Positions 1 to 11,095 of a stretch of DNA of 64,000 nucleotides are shown piece by piece. The DNA is from Branchipolynoe longqiensis (lineage: Eukaryota > Annelida > Polychaeta > Phyllodocida > Polynoidae), in assembly GCA_030323885.1 (NCBI GenBank), contig CM059189.1, forward strand, positions 46,569,015-46,633,014, read 5' to 3'. Every line of letters begins with the position of its first letter. The first letter of the stretch is position 1. Below the pieces are notes generated by a model. It was not told where the DNA came from. It was given only the letters and a program-made list of their open reading frames with translations, and did no database searches. Both the position numbers and the translations under genes were made by a program.

Positions 1-235
1 TTTTTGAGCATGCACAAACAAATTTGGACGGACGGATTTATGAAAGCGTATGGCGGTGTATGCCTCATACGCTTCACATAAGCCGGCATTGGTGGCATCT
101 GGCAGCGTATGAGTAGCGTATGAAATAGCATATGCGCAGCGTATGAGTAGCATATACGGCGTATGCCGACGAATATGACGTAACGCGCCTACGCCGCCAT
201 ACGCTCCCGCAAAAAACCCTAATGTGACAGCCCCT
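1..235. mobile_element. WR-A word-repeat MITE, copy A1 (cut by window start)
   Basis: This is the right-hand part of a non-autonomous terminal-inverted-repeat element. It opens in the central motif (TTTTTGAGCATGCACAAA, from base 1), continues with degenerate copies of the word GCGTATG/CATACGC, and ends with CTAATGTGACAGCCCCT, the reverse complement of the left end seen in copies A3 and A4. There is no coding capacity; the open frames come from the repeated word. It abuts copy A2 with only a TA between them. Confidence 0.8.
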
Positions 236-237
236 TA

Positions 238-676
238 AAGGCCCTGTCACATTACGGCGTATGGCGGGAGCGTATTGAAAACCTACGTATGCCGTGCTTG
301 TGCCAGCCTATGATGACCTTCGGTGAACTTTTGGGTGGGTTTGAACGTATGGGGGACCTATGAGGAGCGTACAGAGCGATGTGGGAGCGTGCTGTGACAT
401 TTTTTGACAGTATGGGCCATACGCCCTCATAGGTCGAGTTTTTTTTAGCATGCACAAAAAAATTTGGACGGACGGATTTATGAAAGCGTATGGCGGCGTA
501 TGCCTCATACGCTTCACATAAGCCGGCATCTGGCGGCATCTGGTGGCGTATGAGTAGCGTATGAGTAGCGTATGAGTAGCGTATGAGTAGCGTATATGGC
601 GTATGCCGACGTATATGACGTAAAGCGGCTACGCCGCCATACGCTCCCGCCATACGCCGTAATGTGACAGGGCCTT
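238..676. mobile_element. WR-A word-repeat MITE, copy A2 (complete)
   Basis: This is a complete element of about 440 bp. The left end AAGGCCCTGTCACATTACGG and the right end are perfect inverted repeats for at least 34 bp. TA flanks both sides (236-237 and 677-678), which fits a TA target-site duplication. The interior is filled with degenerate GCGTATG words in inverted orientation in the two arms. The centre (about 433-466) carries the GCATGC core flanked by T and A runs that is shared with other families. It has no transposase, so it must depend on a protein encoded elsewhere. The 154-codon open frame across it on the minus strand is a by-product of the repeat. Confidence 0.85.
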
Positions 677-689
677 TAGCTGGTAGTTG

Positions 690-770
690 GTATTCGTAGG
701 ATAAGGCAAGGAGCAATGCAATGTGGAAGGCCAGTTGTCCGCGATTGAACTTTCCCTTGCTTAATCAATG
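690..770 (+). repeat. SINE/LINE tail fragment, tail type 2
   Basis: The stretch resembles the 3' segment of SINE1 copy S2 (about 14850-14935): a TAGGATA-GGCAAGGAGCA block, a GGAAGrCCA block and a TTGCTTAA end. No head is attached, so this is a 5'-truncated retroposed tail. Confidence 0.55.
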
Positions 771-1318
771 AATGCAACTCAAAAGTTGGACAAATTGATT
801 TGTAAAAGAATACCAACTACTTCCATGTGGTGAGCAAAAGCTTTCCAAGCAGCAAACTCTTTCTAGCCTAATAATGTGTTGTTTCTTTGTGATTCTTTGT
901 TTGTTTCATTCATTGATTAAGCAATCTTGGCATCCATGTCTTATTCACTTCCATTTTATACTACAACCCCCTCCCCCAACCACCAACCACATACCCAAGA
1001 CTGTCCCCATCACATTTCCAAGGACAGAATTTATTTACCTTTTTTTTAAAGTTGTTTTGTTGAAGGGAAATATTTGGGCCATTTCCAGCAAAGGGGGCGA
1101 GTCGTGGTTTTATAGTGTAAAGTGATATCTTCTATAAGATTGAAGAGCAGTAGGTGGACCCTCAGGATGCTTAATCGATGAATGAAAGACAAAAAACCCA
1201 CAAAGAAACAATAAATTAAGCAGGAGATATTTAAATCCTAGACAGACTAGTATTGCTCATTCCACAGCTCCTATTCCTTCCTATACAACAATTGGTGGGT
1301 GCCAGGCTAGGTAAAATC
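771..1318. other. No gene seen
   Basis: There is a C-rich patch near 963-990. No TIR, SINE or coding pattern was recognised. Confidence 0.5.
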
Positions 1319-1689
1319 TAGATAAAGGATTCACCTGGTACTCGCAGTACATGGGTGAAGACCAGCCTTATATAAAAACGGTCGAAAAAGCGGGTTAATG
1401 AAATGAGAGCCTAATTTCACAATCTAAGAAGAAACATTTATCTATTTCCCCGCTACCTTTGAGTTGAAAGATATCATAAAACATCTGGGTTAATAAGATT
1501 TAAAAGTGAAATCGATGCCGTTCTATGGCCGCCATCTTGTCTTTTTGCATTCTCTCCCATTTCACCAACCATTTGACACTGGAGCCAGGCATTCTAGTTC
1601 CTGTTCCATACTAAATCTATTTTCGCCCGTATTTACACTACGTTGTCGTTCACCCGTGTACTACAAGGACCGGGTGAATCTTTTATCTA
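1319..1689. mobile_element. TN MITE, copy N1
   Basis: The element is bounded by TAGATAAAGGATTCACC on the left and its inverse near 1672-1689. The interior matches copy N2 (17694-18112) in inverted orientation, including a block near 1570-1620 resembling the N2 block near 17775-17815. The two copies define a family about 370-420 bp long with TIRs of roughly 17-20 bp. There is no coding capacity. Confidence 0.75.
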
Positions 1690-2217
1690 GGTAAAATTGA
1701 GTAAACATTTTTATAAAGTCATTACTTTGACGGGGACATATTATGAGCCCACATGGGAATTAGGGACGCAACTCATTTGGCCCTCCCGCCTGGTTGGCTC
1801 GCGGATCTGCATACCCCCCTCCTAACCCAGCCCACTCCATTACCCCCCCGCCCTCTCGCCTCACCCCCACCCCCCTGACACCAGTCATCCGCCATTGCCC
1901 GACTCGACCCCGGTAATGTTGTCGCTGACAGTAAGTGGATTACTTTAATTGCATTTGTAGAGGAACCTAATTCCTGGTTTAATGGGTTACATACAAGCCA
2001 GACTTGTGCCTGGTGCTAGCCAGACTTTATTTAATTATTTAATCACCACTAGTGTTGTTCTCAATGTTCTCCTCCACAACAGTTAGGCCTGGATACAGAC
2101 GAATGCGCTTAAACAGTCCCTAAATTTAGTATGGAGGAAATCTTCTCCCCAAACCTGTTTCCATCATTTAAAAATAAGTTAGAAAATTCGACTTATTCAC
2201 ATCAATACCATTATCCT
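1690..2217. other. No gene seen; C-rich patch
   Basis: A C-rich tract lies at about 1785-1885. Nothing else was recognised. Confidence 0.5.
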
Positions 2218-2228
2218 ACCTGTTAATT

Positions 2229-2568
2229 TCGGGATGGCCGAATGAGTTAGAGCATCCGTCTCCGGTGTGGGTAGACCATGGTATCGTTGGTTCGAACCCT
2301 GGTCGAGTCAAACCAATGACTTAAAAGTTTATACTTGTCACTTCCTCGGCAGGTGCTCGGCATTATTAGGATAGGACAAGGACTGGTTGGCTCAATGTCA
2401 GGATAATGTGACTGAGTGGGATATCAGGTCATGGTGCTGGTGGCCTGCTCTCCCAGTGTGGCAGCATGATAAAGTTGTGATGAGTGCACACTGTCACAAG
2501 TCGGTACCCGTCCTGATATGACCTTACATGTTGCTAGGATGTAAAACAACAACAAACAAACAAACAAA
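2229..2568 (+). mobile_element. SINE1 copy S1, complete with target-site duplication
   Basis: This is a tRNA-derived SINE. The head starts with GGGATGGCCGAATGAGTTAG (A-box-like region) and contains GGTTCGAACCC (B box), as expected of an internal RNA polymerase III promoter. The body follows, then a tail ending in ATGTAAAACAACAACAAAC and (CAAA)n. An 11-bp direct repeat, ACCTGTTAATT, flanks it at 2218-2228 and 2569-2579, which indicates target-primed insertion. It is the best reference copy of SINE1 in this window. Confidence 0.9.
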
Positions 2569-2579
2569 ACCTGTTAATT

Positions 2580-3635
2580 CTAATTCTAAGTCTAATTGTG
2601 CATGTTATTCATAACATGGGTAATTTACGGGGAGGAGATCATACGAACATAAAGACATTGGTGGCACCACCTACCCCTAAACTACTGAACTAACCATGGC
2701 GGCTGCCGAGGAATGCACCACCTGGAGGATCACGGCCAAACTACCCCAACCAGCTGCCTCCAGGGATGCCCAGCCAAACTGAATTTGAATTTCCCGCCAA
2801 ACGGTCACTTGACCAACCTCCTCCAGGTTCAAACCATCACACCCGATCCAGCCACCATCAATGGAACACCTACCGAAACTTCCCCCACCCACACCTCTGA
2901 TAAAACAGGCAACGGGTAGCATTGAGGGTTCGAGTCCCACCCACCAATTGACCAAATGAACTTACCAACATTGTGAACTGAACTAACCATTGTAGATTTG
3001 AACATAATGATCCTTCTCTGCTCATGAATAAAGATTAACCACTATAATCTCTCTGCCTCCGTATTCCTAAATTATCACATTAACATAGTAATAATCCTTT
3101 GAGATCAGTTTGTCTTCAATTCCTTTCTGGCACAAAACATTACAGAATGTCCTGTTCTTACTTTAAAACCATTACTCTAAAGATACATTCTAATTCTACT
3201 TTTGATTATTAACAGAGTGTTCCTCCTTTAGGTAATTTTCTTACCAGGCCTATTTTTTACCAAACAACATTGTACGAAACACCTTCCTGAGACTAATACC
3301 ATTATTCTAAAGATTGCATTTATTTGTATAAAGATGACTAATCTTGCTTAGAAATATAATTTCCAGTTTGATGTCTTAAAGTGTTCATGAATGCATTTAG
3401 TTTGTGTTAGAAATACAGAATGCCAATTGTAAAAAAAAACACGGAAATGTGTGTTTTATAATATTATAACATAACATTTGTGGTCAACATTACTAGGATA
3501 GGAAAACGAGCAGTGGAATGAGGAAAACGAATTGTCTTTGATTGAAATGTCACGTACTTAATCAACTAATGTCCCAACACAATTCTTTTTTTTAATAAAT
3601 AAAAGGGCATAATTCTTTGAAGGGGTAAGGTGTCA
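2580..3635. other. No gene seen; isolated B-box-like site and tail fragment
   Basis: GGTTCGAGTCCCACCCACC at about 2926-2945 resembles a tRNA B box, but no SINE body was recognised around it. A tail type 2 fragment lies at about 3490-3575. The rest is AT-rich and carries nothing recognisable. Confidence 0.45.
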
Positions 3636-4145
3636 ATACAAGTGTTGTAGTCTGCACTGAATCCTCAGGCAAGGAGGTGCATAGCCAGGTAGGTGTGGGT
3701 AAGGTGGTGACATCAGGGAGGCTAGGTGATGTAATGGTTACCACCCTGGCCTGGAATGCAATACATGTCGGTTCGATTCCCACTCAATGTACAATATTTC
3801 GTATTTTCATCATCCGCCTGACACTGGTTCCCATGACCAGGATCCTGTACACCCTATGCACTCTATGGTTGTTGAACCTACCCTGTGTAAGTATATGTAC
3901 ATGCATTGCCTGTATGTTTATAATTGTAAGCATTTAAACAACTTACAATTCCCGAGGGACAAGTGTAGTAGTAGTCACTAACCCCAAAGGAAAGGAGACA
4001 CATAGCCAGGTAGGCGTGGGTAGGGTGGTAACATCAGGGAGCCTACGTGGTGTAATGGTTAGCACACTGGCCCAGAATCAAATAGATGTGGGTTCGATTC
4101 CCACTCTAGGCGAGGTATTTCCCATTTTCATCACCGCATGACACA
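3636..4145 (+). mobile_element. SINE2 dimer
   Basis: Two tandem units about 325 bp apart each contain a tRNA-like domain (about 3718-3790 and 4042-4115). Each domain has a gTGTAATGGTTAgCAC segment for the A box and GGTTCGATTCCCACTC for the B box. A body follows (CATTTTCATCA, GTTGTTGAACCTACCCTGTG) and then a leader-like segment (CAGGTAGGyGTGGGTA) before the next domain. The layout matches the arrays at 12640-13446 and 16246-16755. The tRNA-like folds are decayed and embedded in SINE sequence, so I do not call functional tRNA genes. Confidence 0.8.
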
Positions 4146-4346
4146 TTATTTTGGTTGCAATTGGCGCGCCATAGCTTAGATCCACCCTGACCCGCTGGAC
4201 AACAATTAATCCCCATAGCTAATTATGCCTTAAGCTGAAGCCACAGTCGTATTAACCCTGAAGAAAACTGCATTTGACAGTTTTCGACGGATGCCTCAAA
4301 GCTATAGAGACGGTTGCATCTCAGCTCAAGGGATGGGATGGTAATA

Positions 4347-4606
4347 TATGAGCCTGTCTCAAAAGGTGATAACTCTTTTTTTTTCGTCCATTGTAATGAT
4401 TGACACAAATCAGCACAGAAACGGTTACACTGAAAACACAAGGACATTTGCTTCAAATCAATATGTATTCTATTGGGATTATGAAACACCATGTAAAAAA
4501 CAAATCAGTTTAACCTGAGCAAATGTATAAGCAGATAGTATGTTGATCGTTACAATGGACAAAGTTTTGTCCCATATTGCTTAGCACCTTTTGAGACAGT
4601 CTCATA
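4347..4606 (+). mobile_element. TO MITE, copy O1
   Basis: A roughly 260-bp element bounded by ATGAGCCTGTCTCAAAAGGT and the inverse ACCTTTTGAGACAGTCTCAT. The interior is almost the same as copy O2 (13821-14082) and is related to inverted copy O3 (59002-59250). The flanks are TA-rich. It is non-coding; the 89-codon minus-strand frame is conserved only because the copies are alike. Confidence 0.85.
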
Positions 4607-4827
4607 TGTGAGTAGCATCTGGCTGCTACGCGGGTATCGTCTCGCGGTCTTCAGGCCTGGTTGATGACGTCATGTAACCAACGTGGTAATGCTTGGATGT
4701 AATAATAAACAAGTAGTGAATCTCCACTCACCATGTCCATACTTGTTATCCTTTACAGGGATTACTGCATTTAATGAGAAACTTGAATGACTTTTAGCAT
4801 AAATCATTTGGGGATATACTCGTCAGA

Positions 4828-5218
4828 TCAATCAATCAATCAATCAATAGTTCCGTCCTCTAGTCGAGGGTTGGATGCAATGGTTCTCCACTTGTCCTGA
4901 TGGTGTGCTGTTCTGATAGACTGTGAATAATTCAAGCCTGTCCACTGTGAAATATTTGTAAACCATGATGTTCTTGGTCTCCATCTCCCTCTGCTGCCAT
5001 TCACCTTCCCTTCCAACAATGTACGGTATATTGAACTCTGACGAATGATGTGGCCAAAATAAATAAGTTTCTTTGTCTGTATAGTGGCAAACAAGCTTTT
5101 CTTATTTTTAATTTTTCTGAGAACTTCTTTGTTGGTGATCTTCTTTGTCCATGATATTTTCATCATCCTTCGATAAGTCCACATCTCAAATGCTGCTAAA
5201 CGTTTGTACATTTTCTTA
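4828..5218 (-). mobile_element. Non-LTR retrotransposon 3' fragment (RT C-terminal region), copy R1
   Basis: On the minus strand an open frame of 123 codons (5211-4840) reads as the C-terminal part of a non-LTR reverse-transcriptase polyprotein. It has a YRRMMKISWTKKITNKEVL segment near its start, a YFGHIIRQ segment mid-way and RGRWRPRTSWFTNISQWTGL near residue 80. A (TTGA)n tail follows the stop at 4828-4850. The sequence is nearly the same as copy R2 (40684-41013). EN and catalytic RT domains are absent, so this is a 5'-truncated dead copy. The clade cannot be assigned from this region. Beyond 5218 the sequence passes into a tail type 2 fragment (about 5262-5335). Confidence 0.85.
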
Positions 5219-5245
5219 GAGATTGTCCATGTCTCGTCAGATAGC

Positions 5246-5579
5246 TAATACAATATGTTTCTTGTTATTCCATTCATTGAGTATGCAATTTCAATCACAG
5301 ATAATTGCTCTTCCTCATTCCATTGCTCCATCTCCCGACCTAGTAATGGCGGGTATTTTAGGAAAGCTGCAATAAGTACATAATTTGAAGTCGTTGAAAA
5401 GATTGGATGGCGGATTGAATTGAGCGTGTTTAGCTATATCATCATGGTAAGGGGGCTGCTCGAACACATTGGGTGGTTTGTTACTCTCATATTACTGTTT
5501 ATCAAAGTGAGGACAGTGTGAAGGGAGGGGGGGAATTGGAGGAGAGCAAACATTTTAAAATTCAAATATAAATATTATC
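5246..5579. other. No gene seen
   Basis: Apart from the tail type 2 fragment on the minus strand at 5262-5335, nothing was recognised. Confidence 0.45.
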
Positions 5580-5885
5580 GGCATAGTTATTTGTGTAACC
5601 CGGTTAAACAACTAGTCTTAGTGATTACAAATTAATAAAAGCTTTAAAAGGGTTATATATATATTACAAAAATATATATATATTAAGAAATTTATGCAAT
5701 TTTGAATTTTAAAAAAGATTGGCCACCAGGGCGAGCAACTTTGTTGACATTGCCTACTGCTCATCCTCAAAATGCATCTGTTCATCACTCAATCTTCATG
5801 ACAATTGACCAATAGATATAAAAAAAGGTATGCGAAAATGAATAGGATGGTTTCAAAAGTGAATATCTTCAAATTTTACTCCTTT
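5580..5885 (+). repeat. Dispersed repeat V, copy V1
   Basis: The same sequence occurs inverted at about 47885-48165, including ACTAGTCTTAGTGATTACAA, an AATATATATATA block, and a GACCAATAGATA segment. A third partial copy lies at about 48270-48365. It has no visible TIRs or coding frame, and its class is unknown. Confidence 0.65.
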
Positions 5886-5966
5886 AATGTCTGTCGTAAT
5901 TCATACACATCGGCACACAGCAGTGTCTTACTGCCATTTCCAATACCCGATGCATACTCAGCCTTG

Positions 5967-6234
5967 AGCCTTGTTCACACGGGCAAAATGTGAGGCGAAT
6001 CAGGCAAATCGAATCAGGTGAGGCGAATTAGCGCCCGTTCACACGGGCAAAATTAACCGCATCACAGGAATCGATTCTCGTAGACTACCTCGCTGAGGTG
6101 GTCTACACGATGCGCATCACGTGAGTCGAATCAGCCCTAATCCGCCTCAGACGTCCGTTCACACGACGAATGTGAGGCGAACTAGGCAAGTCGCTTTCTA
6201 CGAATCGATTTACATCGTCCGTGTGAACACGGCT
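5967..6234. mobile_element. WR-F word-repeat MITE, copy F1
   Basis: The ends are AGCCTTGTTCACACGGGC and the inverse of AGCCGTGTTCACACGGAC. The interior repeats GTGAGGCGAA, AATCGATT and GTTCACACG words in inverted arms. The centre (6080-6106) is a hairpin with 12-bp arms, GTAGACTACCTC, carrying one mismatch. It is non-coding and related to F2 at 10128-10681. Confidence 0.8.
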
Positions 6235-6329
6235 TTGTTCTGACGCCTAAATATATCACACTTGAATAGTATGAATATAAAGTTCAAACATGGAAATAAT
6301 CATATCAGCCTCTCTTAAGGTTGAGAAAT

Positions 6330-7980
6330 AACTATACTCGTTTTGGGTGCTCTTTAATGTTTTTATGGCAATGCTCGTGTTAGACCATCTTTAAGGTTCG
6401 GATATGCTTATGTTTGTGATAGCCCCTCTTTAAGGTTCAGATATGGCTATGTTTGTGTTAGCCCCTCTTTAAGGTTCAGATATGACTATGCTCGTGTTAG
6501 CCCCTCTTTAAGGTTCAGATATGGCTATGTTTGTGTTAGCCCCTCTTAAAGGTTCAGATATGACTAAGCTTGTGTTAGCCCCTCTTTAAGGTTCAGATAT
6601 GACTATGCTTGTGGTAGCCCCTCTTTAAGGTTTAGATATGACTATGTTTGTGTTGGCCCGTCTTTAAGGTTCACATATGGCTATGTTTGTGTTAGCCCCT
6701 CTTTAAGGTTCAGATATGACTATGCTTGTGGTAGCCCCTCTTTAAGGTTTAGATATGACTATGTTTGTGTTGGCCCGTCTTTAAGGTTCACATATGACTA
6801 TGTTTGTGTTGGCCCGTCTTTAAGGTTCAGATATGACTATGCTTGTGGTAGCCCCTCTTTAAGGTTTAGAGATGACTATGTTTGTGTTGGCCCGTCTTTA
6901 AGGTTCACATATGGCTATGTTTGTGTTAGCCCCTCTTTAAGGTTCAGATATGACTATGCTTGTGGTAGCCCCTCTTTAAGGTTTAGATATGACTATGTTT
7001 GTGGTGGCCCGTCTTTAAGGTTCACATATGGCTATGTTTGTGTTAGCCCATCTTTAAGGTTCAGATATGACTATGCTTGTGGTAGCCCCTCTTTAAGGTT
7101 TAGATATGACTATGTTTGTGTTGGCCCGTCTTTAAGGTTCACATATGGCTATGTTTGTGTTAGCCCCTCTTTAAGGTTCAGATATGACTATGCTTGTGGT
7201 AGCCCCTCTTTAAGGTTTAGATATGACTATGTTTGTGTTGGCCCGTCTTTAAGGTTCACATATGGCTATGTTTGTGTTAGCCCATCTTTAAGGTTCAGAT
7301 ATGACTATGCTTGTGGTAGCCCCTCTTTAAGGTTTAGATATGACTATGTTTGTGTTGGCCCGTCTTTAAGGTTCAGATATGACTATGCTTGTGGTAGCCC
7401 CTCTTTAAGGTTTAGATATGACTATGTTTGTGTTGGCCCGTCTTTAAGGTTCACATATGGCTATGTTTGTGTTAGCCCCGCTTTAAGGTTCAGATATGAC
7501 TATACTCGTGTTAGCCCCTCTTTAAGGTTCAGATATGACTATACTCGTGTTAGCCCCTCTTTAAGGTTCAGATATGACTATGCTTGTGTTAGCCCCTCTT
7601 TAAGGTTCAGATATGACCATGCTCGTGTTAGCCCATCTTTAAGGTTCAGATATGACTATGCTTGTCTTAACCCCGCTTTAAGGTTCAGATATGACTATGC
7701 TTGTGGTAGTCCCGTTGTTTTTAAAGTTCAAATATGGTTATGTTAGCCCCGCTTTAAAGTTCAGATATGACTATGTTTGTGTGACACAATATGTGTATGG
7801 TTCAGCTCTAGCTATGCTTGTGTTAGCCCCTCTTTAAGGGGTAAGCCCTAACTATGCCTGTGTTAGCCCCTCTATAAGGTTAAGCCCTAACTATGCCTAT
7901 GTTAGCCCCTCGTTAAGGTTAAGCCCTAACTATGCATGTGTTAGCCCCTCTTTAAGGTTCAGATATGACTACTCTTCTGT
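6330..7980 (+). repeat. 39-bp minisatellite with 117-bp higher-order repeat
   Basis: About 40 tandem copies of a 39-bp unit containing CCCCTCTTTAAGGTTCAGAT and GACTATGCTTGTG. From about 6611 to 7430 three unit variants alternate, giving an exact 117-bp spacing of the GTGGTAGCCCC variant at 6611, 6728, 6845, 6962, 7079, 7196 and 7313, followed by a 78-bp step to 7391. The edges (6330-6600 and 7480-7980) are monomeric and more diverged. No spacer-repeat pattern is present, so it is not a CRISPR array. Confidence 0.92.
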
Positions 7981-8701
7981 CAGCCTTTCTTTAAGAAACC
8001 GCATGTGGAAACCTTTAAATAGACCATATAGTCACGCACCTGCGTTTTAGGTGTTTCCGGAAGGGACAGTCCATTAACTATCAGTAGCAGGTCAATGGGG
8101 GGCAATGGGGGATGGGGGGGGTGAGGGGATGGCTGGGGGGGGGCAGTGTGGGGGGAGTGTAGAGGAGGGTGGGGGGTGGGGGGGGGGGGGGGGGCGCGCC
8201 CCCAGACACGTGTTCTACTGGGTACACCCCTCCTACAGTCACAGCCGCCCTTACCCTAAAATCGGACCCCTTTTACAAATCGTTAACCTTCCGATCTGGA
8301 ATGTCCAAAGGCAGCGTTTTATACCGATGCAAGCGTTGTACAAACGAATTCCTTACAGTTGAAGTGAAATGTTAATCCTCTTTTAATTGCAATTAATTCA
8401 ATGCGTTTGTTTAGAATGGGGAAGTATCGATAAAGTGTTGGTGAACGGAACCCAATCCCAGAAGGTTATAGCGTGCCGTGATGTCATGGGATAGGAGCTA
8501 TGTGGTATGCTATCTTGGTTCAAAAGACACCAGAATAAATAAGAATCAGAGAAATTCAATTATGTAAATAGGCTTGCATTGATTGATGGTGAAGAAATGC
8601 AACTTGCTTTGCATGTTGATGATCGTCAAGCTAAATATGATCATTTTTTTAGGTTTGTTTTGTGAGATTGTCATCGGTTAGTTTTGTTGTTGTTGAGTAT
8701 A
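7981..8701. other. No gene seen; long G tract
   Basis: A G-rich tract with runs of up to about 18 G lies at about 8095-8215. The rest is AT-rich sequence without a recognisable feature. Confidence 0.5.
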
Positions 8702-9050
8702 TTAAAGTTGCGTAGTCCGATGCATTTTAATTTCTGTATTTTTTTCTGAGATAAATATATTAGATCAAATACTAGTATCTACTTTACATTAGTTGAAAGT
8801 TACTTTTATTTTAAATGGTAAACTTGTTAGATATTTTAAGTGCAAACATGGAAAATTAGTTTTGGCAAGCTTGTCAAAACTCTGACACCATTGCCATAAG
8901 AAGTTCTGTTAAATTGACTCAGTATTGCCTTCTACGCAGAAACAAATGCTTAATAAGTGCATCAGTATCTAAGTTAGATATGTAAAATCCAATCTAGATA
9001 ATTGGGCTGGTTTTGAAAATTTGATATTTCATCGGACTATGCAGCTTTAA
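8702..9050 (+). mobile_element. TJ MITE, copy J1
   Basis: Starts TTAAAGTTGCGTAGTCCGAT and ends ATCGGACTATGCAGCTTTAA, which are near-perfect inverted repeats beginning with TTAA. The length of about 350 bp and the interior (TTTTGGCAAGCTTG near the middle, TTAGTTAGATATGT-like block later) match J3 and J4. The TTAA ends suggest a piggyBac- or Kolobok-type partner, but this is inference. Confidence 0.85.
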
Positions 9051-9073
9051 GCAGTGGGTGTGTTCTGTTTATA

Positions 9074-9592
9074 TACAGTCTAATCTGTCTATAACAGACA
9101 CCCATGGCACTGGAGCAAGATGCCGTTATAGAGAGAGATCCATTATAGGCAGAGACTGACTGACGAATGGGTTGAAACCACTGTTGTTCTTTTATGCTTG
9201 ACTCACTAGGACGGTCCTTACATGAGATTATTGCCAGAGAATATGGATCAAATAGGTGAAAAAAACAGCTTGTTGTCTGAATAAGACAGTTGTCCGTTAG
9301 ACACAGAGGCAATGCTATTAAATTAAACCATTGGGATTGCATTCAATGGTGAGGAAACAGCAACAAACACAAGGTACACATGCTAGAATAACTATATGGC
9401 ATGTCGTTATTGACAGAGAATATTGATCAAATAGGTGAAAAAACAGCTCATTGTCCACATAAGACAGTTGTCCATTAGACACAGAGGCAATGCTATTAAA
9501 TTAAAGGGGTACCATGACGGGACCAGCACTTTTTGCCATTATTGACAGAGATTCAATATTAACAGATGCCATTATTGACAGAGTAGACTGTA
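9074..9592. mobile_element. TL MITE, pogo-like ends
   Basis: Bounded by TACAGTCTAATCTGTCTATA and the inverse of TACAGTCTACTCTGTCAATA, that is TA plus CAGT-type TIRs as in pogo/Tigger elements. The interior contains a direct duplication of about 90 bp (about 9236-9326 and 9416-9505). It is non-coding. Confidence 0.7.
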
Positions 9593-10127
9593 GTTAGTAG
9601 GCATAGAAATAGAACTGGGTAAATTGTATCTGGGATAGTGTCATAGCTATGAGGATTGATGGTGGTTATGATGATGTAATAGAATGTTAACAACAATCAA
9701 GGCCGATTTAGTTTGCAGTAGTTGTTCAGCCATTACAAGTGTATTACTGAATCCGGGAGAGCGAAACAAAAATCTCAATACTGCAAATATGTATACAGAG
9801 GAGTAGGTACTTGAATCATCAAAGATTACAACCCGAGCATGGCAATGCCTGTTGAACTAACTACAGCATTCCCTTTACAAACTCCATTCAAGCATAAACA
9901 AGCCTCGACATTGCTTAAAGATAGTGTCAACTGATTTCTGCATGTATTTCTTGCATGAATATTCGGTCCATCTTAATTTATTCAGATTGTAGATATATAT
10001 CACCTGCATTTTGCTTCGAACTATTGAGCTACTAGATATCAACTCAGAAATCACATATTTCAGACGTGTAAACAAAATATCACTATGGTTTCCTCTGGTA
10101 CAATTAGGAACAAGACAATGGCATATA
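9593..10127. other. No gene seen
   Basis: No repeat or coding pattern was recognised in this AT-rich stretch. Confidence 0.5.
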
Positions 10128-10681
10128 AGCCGTGTTCACACAGGAAAAGTTTAAAGCGATTTATACAAGGCGGATCATATGAACCGAACTAGTGTCACGT
10201 TCACACGGGCAGTACTTGGGCCGGAAATCGATATCTGCGCATGAGCAAGTCCAGACTAACCAGTGCCAGTTTGGGTTTGTCGACGTCGGCACTAGAGAGT
10301 GTGGGTTCAACCTAGATATGCATGGACTGAATCGTATTGGTTTGGAATGGTCAAAACTTCTGCTGGGCAGGGAAACCCTAAAAATAAATGATGAAAAAGA
10401 TATCTGTGCACAGCTAGCGGTTTCATAGACCAAATGATATTATATAGTGTGACCTCCTTAATCCGCCTCAAGTAAGTCGGTTGCGTTCACACGGGCAAAA
10501 TAAATCGGTTCACAGAAATCGACTCACGTAAACTACCTCGAGAGGTGGTTTACAGTATCCAGATCACAGGAATCGATTCAGCCCTAATCCGACTCAGCCG
10601 CGCGTTCACACGCGAAATGTAACCCAAACTATACAAGTCGCTTTCTACGAATCGATTTACATCGCCCGTGTGAACACGGCT
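10128..10681. mobile_element. WR-F word-repeat MITE, copy F2 with an unrelated insert
   Basis: Ends AGCCGTGTTCACACAGG and its inverse CCGTGTGAACACGGCT. A hairpin at about 10529-10554 (TAAACTACCTC/GAGGTGGTTTA) matches the F1 centre. Between about 10230 and 10440 lies sequence absent from F1, open in one frame on each strand (78 and 90 codons). I do not recognise the predicted peptides. A CTGCGCATGAGCA segment at about 10235-10247 resembles the CATGC core of other WR families. Confidence 0.75.
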
Positions 10682-10682
10682 C

Positions 10683-11095
10683 AAGACCCTATTTAGATCC
10701 AGTGCTGTTCACTGTAGTATAACCAAATACTAAGACGGCTCACTCAGCCTGTACTGCGTAATCAAAATGATCAAACCCACCACTTGGTGCGCTGGCTGTT
10801 CTGTTGGTTAAACAGGTGCTATATTATATGTATAAATGTACATATGAATGTGAAAGATGTGTGATGATTGCAATGCTGATGATGATGCTGATGATGATGG
10901 CTATTTGTGCATAGCAATTTCATATTGATGTGTATTCATACTTACCTATCTCATGTATAATATAATTGTATGTGTTTACATGTGAAACACCAACCAACAG
11001 CCGGGATGATCAAACCCACCACAAGGTGGCACTGCAAAATTTACATTACCATGGGAGAGATAGGGAGTGAGCTGTCTTAGTATTATAGGGTCTTT
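10683..11095 (+). mobile_element. TM MITE, copy M1
   Basis: Shares its interior with M2 (36200-36579), including two inward-facing GATCAAACCCACCAC blocks, a (GAT)n microsatellite near 10870-10900 and ATTTCATATTGATGTGTATT. The right end TTAGTATTATAGGGTCTTT is intact. The left end is diverged. It lies directly against F2. Confidence 0.75.

Noticed and set aside
4223..4492. Conserved 89-codon ORF, also seen near 13800 and 59104
   Set aside because: All three lie inside TO MITE copies. Conservation is explained by DNA copying and the frame is broken in the other copies.
6330..7980. CRISPR-like array
   Set aside because: The unit is directly tandem with no unique spacers and sits in a eukaryotic repeat landscape.
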